From: Syntrophomonadaceae bacterium | Lineage (GTDB): Bacteria > Bacillota > Dethiobacteria > DTU022 | Length of the DNA: 6,413 nucleotides | Direction of reading: 5' to 3' | Assembly: GCA_003564055.1 (NCBI GenBank) | Contig: PWSG01000150.1 | Location: 1 to 6,413 of the forward strand | Shown: piece after piece, positions 1 to 6,124 of the stretch | How positions within the stretch are numbered: the stretch's first letter is position 1 | Layout of the letters: each line of letters starts with the position of its first letter | Notes under the pieces: generated by a model | Databases searched by the model: none | What the model saw: only the letters and a program-made list of their open reading frames with translations | Told to the model about the DNA's origin: nothing | Translations under genes and position numbers: made by a program

Positions 1-411
1 CGAGCTTTTGAGATGTTATAGGTACTTTTATAAATCTTTAAGCAATCCAGCGATTTTAGCTTATCTTTCTTTCCGGGGAATAACTGATCATTACCAAAAT
101 GCCTGCCTGTAAGCTGCTAGTAGTCTTTCAACTTTTAAACTATACCGAAAACTCACTGTTAATTATTTTCTGGTAGGGCAACACTATCGATTCCATAATA
201 TATTTTTAGTGTTGACATTGTACTAGAACAGCTATCTCTTACCAGTTGCTATTATATAAAACAATAGTTAGCTGACAATGCGCTAAACAAGGCTAACTGC
301 AGACGGTAGAGTAACAGCGGCTAAAAAATATTTTCCACCAGGCCGATTATTTGTTACAATGATTAAGGCATCAGCAATTAAAATATCGAACTTAAAAAAG
401 GAAATAGCCGC
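1..411. other. AT-rich intergenic spacer upstream of the GNAT gene
   Basis: No convincing gene is seen here on either strand; stops are frequent in all frames. One frame is open from base 2 to a TAA at 110-112 and could be the tail of an upstream gene cut by the window edge, but its translation shows no recognisable family. A short dyad is present: AGTTAGC at 266-272 and GCTAACT at 292-298, with a 19-nt loop. The last 80 bases hold the promoter candidate and ribosome binding site of the first gene. No tRNA, riboswitch or T-box core was recognised. Confidence 0.6.
332..360 (+). promoter_or_regulatory. Candidate sigma-A promoter for the GNAT-kamA genes
   Basis: A -10 box TACAAT at 355-360 is preceded by TGT (352-354), giving an extended -10. 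A partial -35 match, TTTCCA, lies at 332-337 with exactly 17 bases between the boxes. Transcription would start near 367, about 45 bases before the GNAT start codon. TTGACA at 212-217 is a better -35 hexamer, but it has only a poor -10 (TATCTC at 233-238) at a short spacing, so it was ranked lower. This is inference from hexamers only. Confidence 0.42.
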
Positions 412-855
412 ATGGAAATAAGACTGGCTACAGCTGCAGACGAACCGGAAGTAATCCGCCTTTGGACGATGCTGCTAAAAATATATAACAAGCAGGCTTC
501 CCCCGAGGTGCTGCAGCGCAGCTACCGCTATGTGGTTAAACATCCTCAGAAAGTCCTTGTTTTTATCATTCTTATTGAAGGTGTGGTGACCGGCACTGCC
601 AGTTTGCATCTCGGGCATTATTCTACCTGGCAGGATAATTGGTACGGTCATATCGAGGATGTCATCATCGACCCTGAGTATCGCGGGCGCGGCCTGGCCG
701 AGCATATTGTAAAGCATGTAATTTCTGCCGCAAAAGAGCAGAACTTGAGCCGGCTTGAATTAAATGCCCTTTATAAAAATAATTCAGCCCGTAGATTATA
801 TGAAAAGCTCGGATTTATCAACCAGTCTGTAGTCTACGAGCTCGATTTAATATAA
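412..855 (+). CDS. GNAT family N-acetyltransferase
   Basis: This is a 147-residue single-domain Gcn5-related N-acetyltransferase, predicted to be cytoplasmic, which would move an acetyl group from acetyl-CoA to an amine. Motif A is clear at residues about 80-103: the beta-4 strand IEDVIIDPEY is followed by the pyrophosphate-binding loop R91-G-R-G-L-A96, which fits R/Q-x-x-G-x-G/A. Motif B follows at 115-135, with N124 and the usual general-acid tyrosine Y130 in ARRLYEKLGF. The length is normal for the superfamily. The ATG at 412 has AAAGGA nine to ten bases upstream. The stop lies 20 bases before the aminomutase start, so the two are probably co-transcribed. The substrate is unknown. The neighbour suggests lysine, beta-lysine or a related amine, but this protein is much shorter than the usual beta-lysine acetyltransferase AblB (about 270 residues) and should not be called AblB. 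Confidence 0.9.
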   Translation: MEIRLATAADEPEVIRLWTMLLKIYNKQASPEVLQRSYRYVVKHPQKVLVFIILIEGVVTGTASLHLGHYSTWQDNWYGHIEDVIIDPEYRGRGLAEHIVKHVISAAKEQNLSRLELNALYKNNSARRLYEKLGFINQSVVYELDLI

Positions 856-875
856 AAGCGGAGAGGAGTATAAAA

Positions 876-2117
876 ATGCGTAATTACCGGGATATACCGT
901 TATGGAAAGATGTTTCTGCAGAGGAATGGAACGATTGGCACTGGCAGGTGCGCAATCGCATCACTACTCCGGAGCAGTTAAAACAGGTTATCGATTTAAA
1001 CCAGGAAGAAGCGGAGGGGCTTGAAAAATGCCTGCAAACATTTCGAATGGCCATTACCCCTTATTATGCTTCACTGATGGACCCCAGTGACCGGAACTGC
1101 CCGGTGCGCAAACAGGCCGTGCCTACTGCCCTTGAACTGCATCATGCCGGTTCGGATATGTCCGATCCCCTGCACGAAGATGTTGATTCTCCGGTTGAAG
1201 GCCTTACCCACCGCTATCCTGACCGCGTCCTTCTGCTTGTAACCGACCAGTGTTCGATGTACTGCCGGCACTGTACCCGGCGGCGCATGGCCGGAGGCAA
1301 AGATAAAGCGCGCAGCCGCGCCCAGATCGATGCAGCGATCGATTATGTGCGCCGGACCCCTGCTGTCAGGGATGTGCTTATTTCCGGTGGAGATGGCCTC
1401 CTGATCGGGGACGACTTGATTGAATATATATTAAAAGAACTGCGTGCTATCAAACACGTGGAACTAATCCGGTTCGGCAGCCGCGTGCCCGTGGTCATGC
1501 CCCAGCGTATTACCGTGGAGCTGTGCAAAATGCTGGCCAAATACCACCCCATTTACTTAAACGCCCACTTCAATCACCAGAAGGAGATAAATGAGGTATC
1601 CAGGGCAGCCTGCGATCTTCTTGCAGATGCCGGTATCCCGCTCGGCAACCAGTCCGTGCTGCTGGCCGGGGTTAACGATTGCCCTGAACTGTTAAAGAAA
1701 TTGAGCCATGAACTGCTGAAAATAAGGGTGCGTCCCTATTATCTCTACCAGTGTGACCTTTCCCAGGGAATCGAACATTTCCGGACTTCGGTCAGCGCGG
1801 GTATTGAAGCGATCGAAAACCTGCGCGGGCATACAACAGGCTTAGGCGTACCTACATTCTGCGTTGATGCCCCGGGCGGTGGTGGCAAAATACCGGTTAT
1901 GCCCCAGTATTTAGTCAGCCAGTCACCAAACAGGGTGGTCCTGCGCAATTTTGAAGGCGGGGTTTACTCCTATACCGAACCAAAGCGACTGGTTGACCCC
2001 GATCTGCCCTGCAAGATCTGCGGCGGCAGCCATAACAACTATGATGTCGGCGTTGCTTCGCTTCTAAACGGCCGCGCCGTAGCTATGGAACCAACCGAAA
2101 AGAAAGAAAAAAACTGA
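876..2117 (+). CDS. kamA: Lysine 2,3-aminomutase (radical SAM, PLP-dependent)
   Basis: This 413-residue protein is close to the clostridial lysine 2,3-aminomutase in length (about 416) and collinear with it. It would convert L-lysine to L-beta-lysine using a [4Fe-4S] cluster, SAM and PLP. The radical SAM motif is C126-x3-C130-x2-C133 (CSMYCRHCTRRR), followed by SGGDGLL at 170-176. The PLP lysine is K338 in DAPGGGGK. The two aspartates that hold the lysine side-chain amine in the Clostridium subterminale enzyme (Asp293 and Asp330) are present as D294 in CDLS and D331. Glutamate 2,3-aminomutases replace both, so lysine is the likely substrate. Zinc-site cysteines C269, C379 and C382 are visible, but the fourth appears to be missing. 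AGGAG at 864-868 lies seven bases before the ATG, and the gene follows the GNAT gene by 20 bases. Known roles are lysine fermentation and N-epsilon-acetyl-beta-lysine osmolyte synthesis (then called ablA). No other gene of either pathway is in the window. Confidence 0.93.
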   Translation: MRNYRDIPLWKDVSAEEWNDWHWQVRNRITTPEQLKQVIDLNQEEAEGLEKCLQTFRMAITPYYASLMDPSDRNCPVRKQAVPTALELHHAGSDMSDPLHEDVDSPVEGLTHRYPDRVLLLVTDQCSMYCRHCTRRRMAGGKDKARSRAQIDAAIDYVRRTPAVRDVLISGGDGLLIGDDLIEYILKELRAIKHVELIRFGSRVPVVMPQRITVELCKMLAKYHPIYLNAHFNHQKEINEVSRAACDLLADAGIPLGNQSVLLAGVNDCPELLKKLSHELLKIRVRPYYLYQCDLSQGIEHFRTSVSAGIEAIENLRGHTTGLGVPTFCVDAPGGGGKIPVMPQYLVSQSPNRVVLRNFEGGVYSYTEPKRLVDPDLPCKICGGSHNNYDVGVASLLNGRAVAMEPTEKKEKN

Positions 2118-2126
2118 CCCTCCATC

Positions 2127-2165
2127 AATAAGTTAAAAAGGTGTCAGAGACAAATTTAACTTATT
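2127..2165. repeat. Nested palindrome between kamA and the first mttB-like gene
   Basis: Perfect 11-bp arms AATAAGTTAAA (2127-2137) and TTTAACTTATT (2155-2165) enclose a 17-nt loop. That loop contains a second perfect dyad, TGTC (2142-2145), AGA, GACA (2149-2152). The element lies in the 84-base gap after the kamA stop. There is no T-run directly after it, so it is not a standard intrinsic terminator. It could be an RNA processing or stability hairpin, a protein-binding site, or one copy of a dispersed miniature palindromic element. Confidence 0.7.
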
Positions 2166-2190
2166 TAAGGATAAATGGTATGCAATCGAA

Positions 2191-2195
2191 AGGAG
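2191..2195 (+). promoter_or_regulatory. Ribosome binding site deciding the start of the first MttB-like gene
   Basis: AGGAG at 2191-2195 lies inside the longer open frame that begins at ATG 2175. It is six bases before ATG 2202 and three before ATG 2199. Spacing favours the ATG at 2202. The 2175 start has no good Shine-Dalgarno sequence and would add nine residues (starting MVCNRKE) that do not look like the family's N-terminus. Confidence 0.75.
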
Positions 2196-2201
2196 ATTAT
2201 G

Positions 2202-3668
2202 ATGAAACAGCGTAAATTTCAACCACCGTGCTCAAAACTGACCTTTAAAGTCTTGAGCGAACGCGATATTGTTAAAATACATGAAGCGGCCCTGGAAGTA
2301 ATGGAGGAGGCAGGTGTGCGCTTTCCCTCCAGCCGGGCCTTAGACGTTTTAGAAGAAGCGGGGTGCAGCGTAAACCGCGAGACAATGGTTGCCAAACTGC
2401 CCTCCGATCTTGTCATTAAAACCCTGCGCCAGGCCCCGACCCGATTTTTACTGGCCGGGCGCGATTCCAAAGACGATCTCTGGATCGATGATCGCACTTC
2501 ACACCTTTCGACCGACGGCTGCGCCGTCGATGTCTACGATATAAATACAGGTAAACTGCGCCGCTCTAAAAAGCAGGATATTGTTAATGCCTGCAAACTG
2601 GCAGACTACCTGCCCGAGATTTCATACATCTGGGGTCCACCTGTCAGCGCCCAGGATATCCCCGCCCATATCCGGCCCCTGCATGAAATAGAAGCGAGCA
2701 TGAACGGCACGACCATGCATATCCAGCCGGAAACGGTTATCACGCATGAAATTGCTCACTTCGCCCTCGAAATGGCGGCCGTGGTAGCCGGCGGAAAGGA
2801 AAAGCTGCGCAGGCGTCCGCTCTTTTCCTACATGCAGTGCGCCACCGACCCCCTGGGCCAGGACGGCGGCAGCCTCGATGCCTCGATGGTAGCTGCCGAA
2901 TGGGGTATTCCAACAGGTTTCATGCCCATGCCCATGTCCTGCGCTACCGCACCGGCCACCCTGGCCGGAAACCTGGTCGTAACAACCGTCGATGCAGTGA
3001 GCCCGCTGGTCTTAATGCAGCTGGTCAACCCCGGTACCCCGGTCTACTTTGCCGCGGCGCCCACCGCCATCGATATCAAGACCGGCGGTTATACAGGAGG
3101 AGGTCCCGAAGACTTCCTGCTGGCTGCCGCTTTCAGTGAAATCTGCCATTTCTACCAGATTCCTCTTGCCGTCGGCGGTTTCGCCACCGGTGCCAAACTG
3201 CCCGACTGGCAGGCTGCAGTTGACAACAGTTTCGCCGGTCTTATGCCTGTGCTGACCAATACTTCGATCATTAACGGGGCGGGAACCTTAAACGGATCTA
3301 AAATCTTTTCCCTGCAGGCCCTGATCATGGATGCTGAAATTTACAGCATTATTGCCAAAACCTCACAGGGTATTGAAGTAAATGATGACACTCTCGCTGT
3401 CGACCTGATTAAAAAAGTCGGGCCGGGCGGCAACTTCCTGGCCGATAAGCATACCCGCAAATGTATGCGCGACATCTGGCAGCCGGTTGTTTACGACCGC
3501 AAGCCTTACGGACAGTGGGAAGAAAGCGGCCGCAGGGGCGCTTTCGAGGAAGCAACTGAGCTGGCCCGCTGGGTAATCGAAAACCATGAAGTCGAACCCC
3601 TCGAAGAGGGTGTCAAAAAAGAATTTGCCGCGATTATTAAAAGAGCGGACCAGGAACTGGGAAAATAA
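2202..3668 (+). CDS. MttB-family (trimethylamine methyltransferase-like) corrinoid methyltransferase, non-pyrrolysine, copy 1
   Basis: From ATG 2202 this is a 488-residue member of the MttB superfamily (COG5598). Such proteins move a methyl group from a quaternary amine to the Co(I) corrinoid of a partner protein. Recognisable blocks are the N-terminal helices (SERDIVKIHEAALEVMEEAG, 19-38), MPMPMSCATAPATLAG (241-256), VNPGTPVYFAAAP (275-287), INGAG (357-361), the conserved IEVNDDTLAVDLIKKVGPGG stretch (391-410) and YGQWEESG (436-443). The frame is open throughout with no in-frame amber codon, so it is not a pyrrolysine-containing trimethylamine methyltransferase. It belongs with the MtgB/MtpB/MtcB/MtyB-type enzymes, which act on glycine betaine, proline betaine, carnitine and gamma-butyrobetaine. 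The segment after GGFAT (325-329) reads GAKLPDWQAA, where the second copy has SDSKVIDMQAG, so substrate preference may differ. It ends 15 bases before the corrinoid protein gene, so the two are almost certainly co-transcribed. The substrate cannot be assigned from sequence. Confidence 0.92.
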   Translation: MKQRKFQPPCSKLTFKVLSERDIVKIHEAALEVMEEAGVRFPSSRALDVLEEAGCSVNRETMVAKLPSDLVIKTLRQAPTRFLLAGRDSKDDLWIDDRTSHLSTDGCAVDVYDINTGKLRRSKKQDIVNACKLADYLPEISYIWGPPVSAQDIPAHIRPLHEIEASMNGTTMHIQPETVITHEIAHFALEMAAVVAGGKEKLRRRPLFSYMQCATDPLGQDGGSLDASMVAAEWGIPTGFMPMPMSCATAPATLAGNLVVTTVDAVSPLVLMQLVNPGTPVYFAAAPTAIDIKTGGYTGGGPEDFLLAAAFSEICHFYQIPLAVGGFATGAKLPDWQAAVDNSFAGLMPVLTNTSIINGAGTLNGSKIFSLQALIMDAEIYSIIAKTSQGIEVNDDTLAVDLIKKVGPGGNFLADKHTRKCMRDIWQPVVYDRKPYGQWEESGRRGAFEEATELARWVIENHEVEPLEEGVKKEFAAIIKRADQELGK

Positions 3669-3683
3669 GGGGGCTAATTAATA

Positions 3684-4337
3684 ATGGAAAAAGATAAATT
3701 ACTGGAAGAAATGAGAACCGCCGTGATAGAAGGCGAAATAGAAGAAGGCGAGGCCCTGGCCCGCCAGGCTTTAGAAGCAGGTTTTGACCCGCTGGAATGC
3801 ATTGAAAGCGGCTTTGTGGCCGGTATTAATAAAGTTGGCGCCCTTTATGAAGAGGGCGATATGTTCCTGCCCGAGTTGGTTGCCGCTGGCGAAGTTATGA
3901 AAGAAGCCCTGGCAGTTCTTGAACCGGAACTGCTCAAAAGCAAACAGTCGCGGACCATACTGGGCAAAGTGATCATCGGTTCAGTAGCCCATGATATACA
4001 CGATATTGGTAAAGATATTGTTGCCTCGATGCTTACCGCATCGGGCTTTGAAGTGCACAACTTAGGAATTGATGTTCCGTGCGACACATTTGTGGCCCGG
4101 GTCAGGGAACTAAAGCCCGATATTCTGGGAATGTCTGCCCTGCTGACCACGACCATGCCAGAGCAGAGAAACGTCATTGAAATTCTTGAAGAAGAAGGCC
4201 TGCGCAAAGGCGTAAAAGTTATGGTCGGCGGCGCACCAGTAAATAAGGAGTGGGCTGAAGCAATCGGTGCCGACGGTTTTGCTGAAGATGCTGTCGAAGC
4301 AGTTAAGGTTGCCAAATCATTAGTTGGCGGTCAGTAA
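3684..4337 (+). CDS. Methyltransferase cognate corrinoid protein (MttC/MtgC-like)
   Basis: This 217-residue cytoplasmic cobalamin carrier accepts a methyl group from an MttB-type enzyme and presents it to a methylcobamide:tetrahydrofolate or CoM methyltransferase. The N-terminal four-helix cap (about 1-85) carries the typical GALYEEGDMFLPELVAAGEVM region (52-72). The Rossmann-like B12 domain (about 93-215) has D104-x-H106-x-x-G109, where H106 is the lower axial cobalt ligand, then S151-x-L153 and G182-G183. This is the full DxHxxG...SxL...GG signature. The residue before D104 is His (AHDIHDIGK), where most relatives have Gly (GDxHDIGK). Length is normal for the family. AAGGGGG at 3667-3673 overlaps the upstream stop codon and lies ten bases before the ATG. 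It is the only corrinoid protein in the window, so it probably serves both flanking MttB homologues. The methyl-acceptor enzyme and the RamA-type reductive activase must be encoded elsewhere. Confidence 0.94.
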   Translation: MEKDKLLEEMRTAVIEGEIEEGEALARQALEAGFDPLECIESGFVAGINKVGALYEEGDMFLPELVAAGEVMKEALAVLEPELLKSKQSRTILGKVIIGSVAHDIHDIGKDIVASMLTASGFEVHNLGIDVPCDTFVARVRELKPDILGMSALLTTTMPEQRNVIEILEEEGLRKGVKVMVGGAPVNKEWAEAIGADGFAEDAVEAVKVAKSLVGGQ

Positions 4338-4340
4338 AAA

Positions 4341-4470
4341 CAAGTATATCTCCCTCCGCAGGGAGAGCAAACAGGTCTCCCTCTTCAGGGCGGACAAGCA
4401 AACCGCCTTTCGAAGGAGAGAACAAACAAGTCTCCCTCCCCCTTGACGGGGGAGGGTCGGGATGGGGGTG
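4341..4470. repeat. Cluster of about 27-bp degenerate palindromic repeats (REP-like)
   Basis: Units start at 4350, 4377, 4404 and 4432 (27, 27 and 28 bases apart). Three carry CTCCCTC (4350-4356, 4377-4383, 4432-4438), and the first three units end in or near CAAAC. Unit 1 is a perfect hairpin, TCTCCCT (4349-4355) with AGGGAGA (4360-4366). Units 2 and 3 pair imperfectly, including GGCGG (4389-4393) with CCGCC (4403-4407). Unit 4 is the strongest, CCCTCCCCC (4434-4442), loop TTGAC, GGGGGAGGG (4448-4456), trailed by a G-rich tail to 4470. The block directly follows the corrinoid gene. It resembles GC-rich intergenic palindromes found in many copies in bacterial genomes; the copy number here is unknown. 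It may cause partial termination or 3' end protection of the upstream message. Confidence 0.72.
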
Positions 4471-4509
4471 ACTGAGTTACAATTCACAACCTCCAGCTCC
4501 AAAACACCG

Positions 4510-4537
4510 GCAAACAGCAAAAAAATTGCTGGTTTGC
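4510..4537 (+). promoter_or_regulatory. Stem-loop just upstream of the second MttB-like gene
   Basis: GCAAACAGCAA (4510-4520) pairs with TTGCTGGTTTGC (4526-4537) over 11 bp with one bulged base and an AAAAA loop. It ends 13 bases before the AGGAGG ribosome binding site at 4551-4556, which is eight bases from the ATG. No T-run follows, so it is not a clear terminator. It could affect translation start or mRNA stability of the downstream gene. Its function is inference. Confidence 0.5.
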
Positions 4538-4564
4538 TAAATTATCTAACAGGAGGTTGCCATA

Positions 4565-6046
4565 ATGGACAAATATACATTCTCCGGTCAGCCGGTCCTT
4601 CGCCTGCTGAGTGACGAGCAAATAAAGTTAATTCACGAAAAAGCGTTAAACATCCTCGAAACAAGCGGTATCAAGTTTGAATCGGATGAAGCCTTAAAGA
4701 TCTTAAAAGATCACGGTGCAAAAGTTGATTTTGATAAAAAGGTAGCTAAATTTAGTGCGCAGATGGTAGACGATGCCGTTAAGAAGGCGCCGTCTTCCCT
4801 GCAGCTCTACACCCGTGACGGGGAGCCCTCTGCCGACTTAAGCGGCAACAATGTCCACTTCGATCCGGGTTCTTCGCTGATCAAGTTTGTTGAATCAGAC
4901 GGCAAGACCGTGCGCAAATCGGAGTCGAAAGACCTGGTTCAGATCAGCAGGGTCAACGACGCGCTGGAAAATGTGCACCTGCAGTCTACCTCAGTGGTCT
5001 GCTACGATGTGCCCAAGCCGATTGGCGACAGCTACCGTCTCTATCTCTGTTTAAAAAACTCGCCCAAGTCAGTAATCACAGGTGCTTTTAGCGTCCCTGG
5101 TGTTACCCACATGCGCGATATGCTTTCAGCAGTTGCCGGTGGAGAGGATAAGCTGCGCGAAAAGCCGGTGGCAGTTTTTGACATCTGCCCGTCGCCCCCG
5201 CTGAAGTGGACCCATATTAGTGCACAGAATATTATCGACTGTGCCCGTTACGGGCTGCCCTTGGAAACCGTCTCTATGCCCATGCCCGGCGCAGCCAGCC
5301 CGGTCACCCTGTCCGGTTCTGTTGTTGTCCATACAGCGGAGACCTTAAGCGGCATTGTCCTTGCCCAGTGTGTAAACCCGGGGGCTGCTGTTGTTTACGG
5401 CGGTGCACCTGTTCATTTCGATATGCACTTCGGAACCACGCCATTGAGCGCTGTAGAAGCAACCATGGTTGCCGCCGCTTACTCACAAATGGGTAAATAT
5501 TTTGGCCTGCCTACCCATACCTATGCCGCCCTGAGCGATTCAAAAGTGATTGATATGCAGGCCGGTTTTGAAACCGGAATTAGCGGCATAATTGCCCAGC
5601 TTGCCGGTATCAACATGATCTCAGGTGTTGGCGCCCTTGACTTTGTCAGTTCATTCAGCCTGGAAAAGCTGGTTATTGACCATGAAATTTGCGGCACTGC
5701 CCTGCGCCTGCACAGGGGCATCGACTGCTCGCCTGAATCGCTTGCGGTCGATCTAATCAATGAACTTGGCCCGGGCGGCGTATACTTAGAGACCGAGCAT
5801 ACCTTCAAGCATTTCAAGACAGAACCTTTCATTCCTTCCCCCGTGATTGACCGCCGCGATAGGGGCAGCTGGGATGCCGAAGGGCAAAAGGATATCTTCC
5901 AGAGGGCCCGGGAACGGGTTGAAGTAATAAAAGAAACTCATAAACCCACCCCTCTCGACAGCGACCGCGAGGCCAAGCTCGATCAAGCTACCCGCCAGAT
6001 CATGGAGGAATTAAAAGTAGACAGCCTTCCCATGGGGCCGAAGTAA
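4565..6046 (+). CDS. MttB-family corrinoid methyltransferase, non-pyrrolysine, copy 2
   Basis: This 493-residue protein is a second MttB-superfamily member (COG5598), clearly related to the 2202-3668 gene along its whole length but divergent. It is not a recent duplicate. Shared landmarks are the N-terminal helical block (LSDEQIKLIHEKALNILETS, 15-34), SMPMPGAASPVTLSG (237-251), VNPGAAVVYGGAP (270-282), LSDSKVIDMQAGFE (323-336), ISGVGALD (352-359), SLAVDLINELGPGG (392-405) and RGSWDAEGQKDIFQRA (433-448). There is no in-frame amber codon, so it is a non-pyrrolysine type expected to demethylate a quaternary amine other than trimethylamine. The LSDSKxxDxQAG block follows the common family form better than copy 1 does. 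Start ATG 4565 has AGGAGG eight bases upstream, the strongest ribosome binding site in the window. It lies 227 bases from the corrinoid gene, beyond the palindrome cluster, so it may be expressed at a different level. A stem-loop terminator follows the stop. Confidence 0.93.
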   Translation: MDKYTFSGQPVLRLLSDEQIKLIHEKALNILETSGIKFESDEALKILKDHGAKVDFDKKVAKFSAQMVDDAVKKAPSSLQLYTRDGEPSADLSGNNVHFDPGSSLIKFVESDGKTVRKSESKDLVQISRVNDALENVHLQSTSVVCYDVPKPIGDSYRLYLCLKNSPKSVITGAFSVPGVTHMRDMLSAVAGGEDKLREKPVAVFDICPSPPLKWTHISAQNIIDCARYGLPLETVSMPMPGAASPVTLSGSVVVHTAETLSGIVLAQCVNPGAAVVYGGAPVHFDMHFGTTPLSAVEATMVAAAYSQMGKYFGLPTHTYAALSDSKVIDMQAGFETGISGIIAQLAGINMISGVGALDFVSSFSLEKLVIDHEICGTALRLHRGIDCSPESLAVDLINELGPGGVYLETEHTFKHFKTEPFIPSPVIDRRDRGSWDAEGQKDIFQRARERVEVIKETHKPTPLDSDREAKLDQATRQIMEELKVDSLPMGPK

Positions 6047-6081
6047 GGCACCGGTGGCAGAACAGTAAATAATTTAAATTA

Positions 6082-6123
6082 AAAGGGCTTCCGGCGCGAT
6101 AATTAATCCGCCCTAAGCCCTTT
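6082..6123. terminator. Stem-loop terminator between converging genes
   Basis: AAAGGGCTT (6082-6090) pairs perfectly with AAGCCCTTT (6115-6123). After a 2x2 internal loop the stem continues with GGCG (6093-6096) and CGCC (6109-6112). On the + strand it is followed by a short TTTATTAGTT tract, 36 bases after the second MttB-like stop. On the - strand the tail is TTTTAATTTAAATT, close behind the stop of the ACT remnant. It therefore probably works in both directions, and better on the - strand. Confidence 0.7.
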
Positions 6124-6124
6124 A

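Noticed and set aside
2..112. C-terminus of an upstream gene on the + strand
   Set aside because: Only 36 open codons, no recognisable family and AT-rich composition; it could be chance.
212..238. Promoter with TTGACA at 212-217
   Set aside because: The -35 is perfect, but the only -10-like hexamer at a near-normal distance is TATCTC with a 15-base spacer; the 332-360 candidate fits better.
876..2117. Glutamate 2,3-aminomutase
   Set aside because: Both aspartates known to contact the lysine side-chain amine are kept (D294, D331); glutamate enzymes replace them.
2175..2201. Upstream ATG at 2175 as the start of the first MttB-like protein
   Set aside because: It would place the AGGAG ribosome binding site inside the coding region and has none of its own; ATG 2202 has correct spacing.
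3845..4315. 156-residue open frame on the minus strand
   Set aside because: It lies wholly opposite the corrinoid protein gene, is Ser/Thr-rich low-complexity sequence and has no family signature.
4341..4470. CRISPR array
   Set aside because: Units are palindromic along most of their length, degenerate, directly adjacent and lack unique spacers of constant length.
4320..4520. 66-residue minus-strand frame across the spacer
   Set aside because: It is a translation of the palindromic repeat cluster, without homologous domain or ribosome binding site.
2202..6046. Pyrrolysine-encoding mttB genes
   Set aside because: Neither methyltransferase frame contains an in-frame TAG; both run uninterrupted to full family length.
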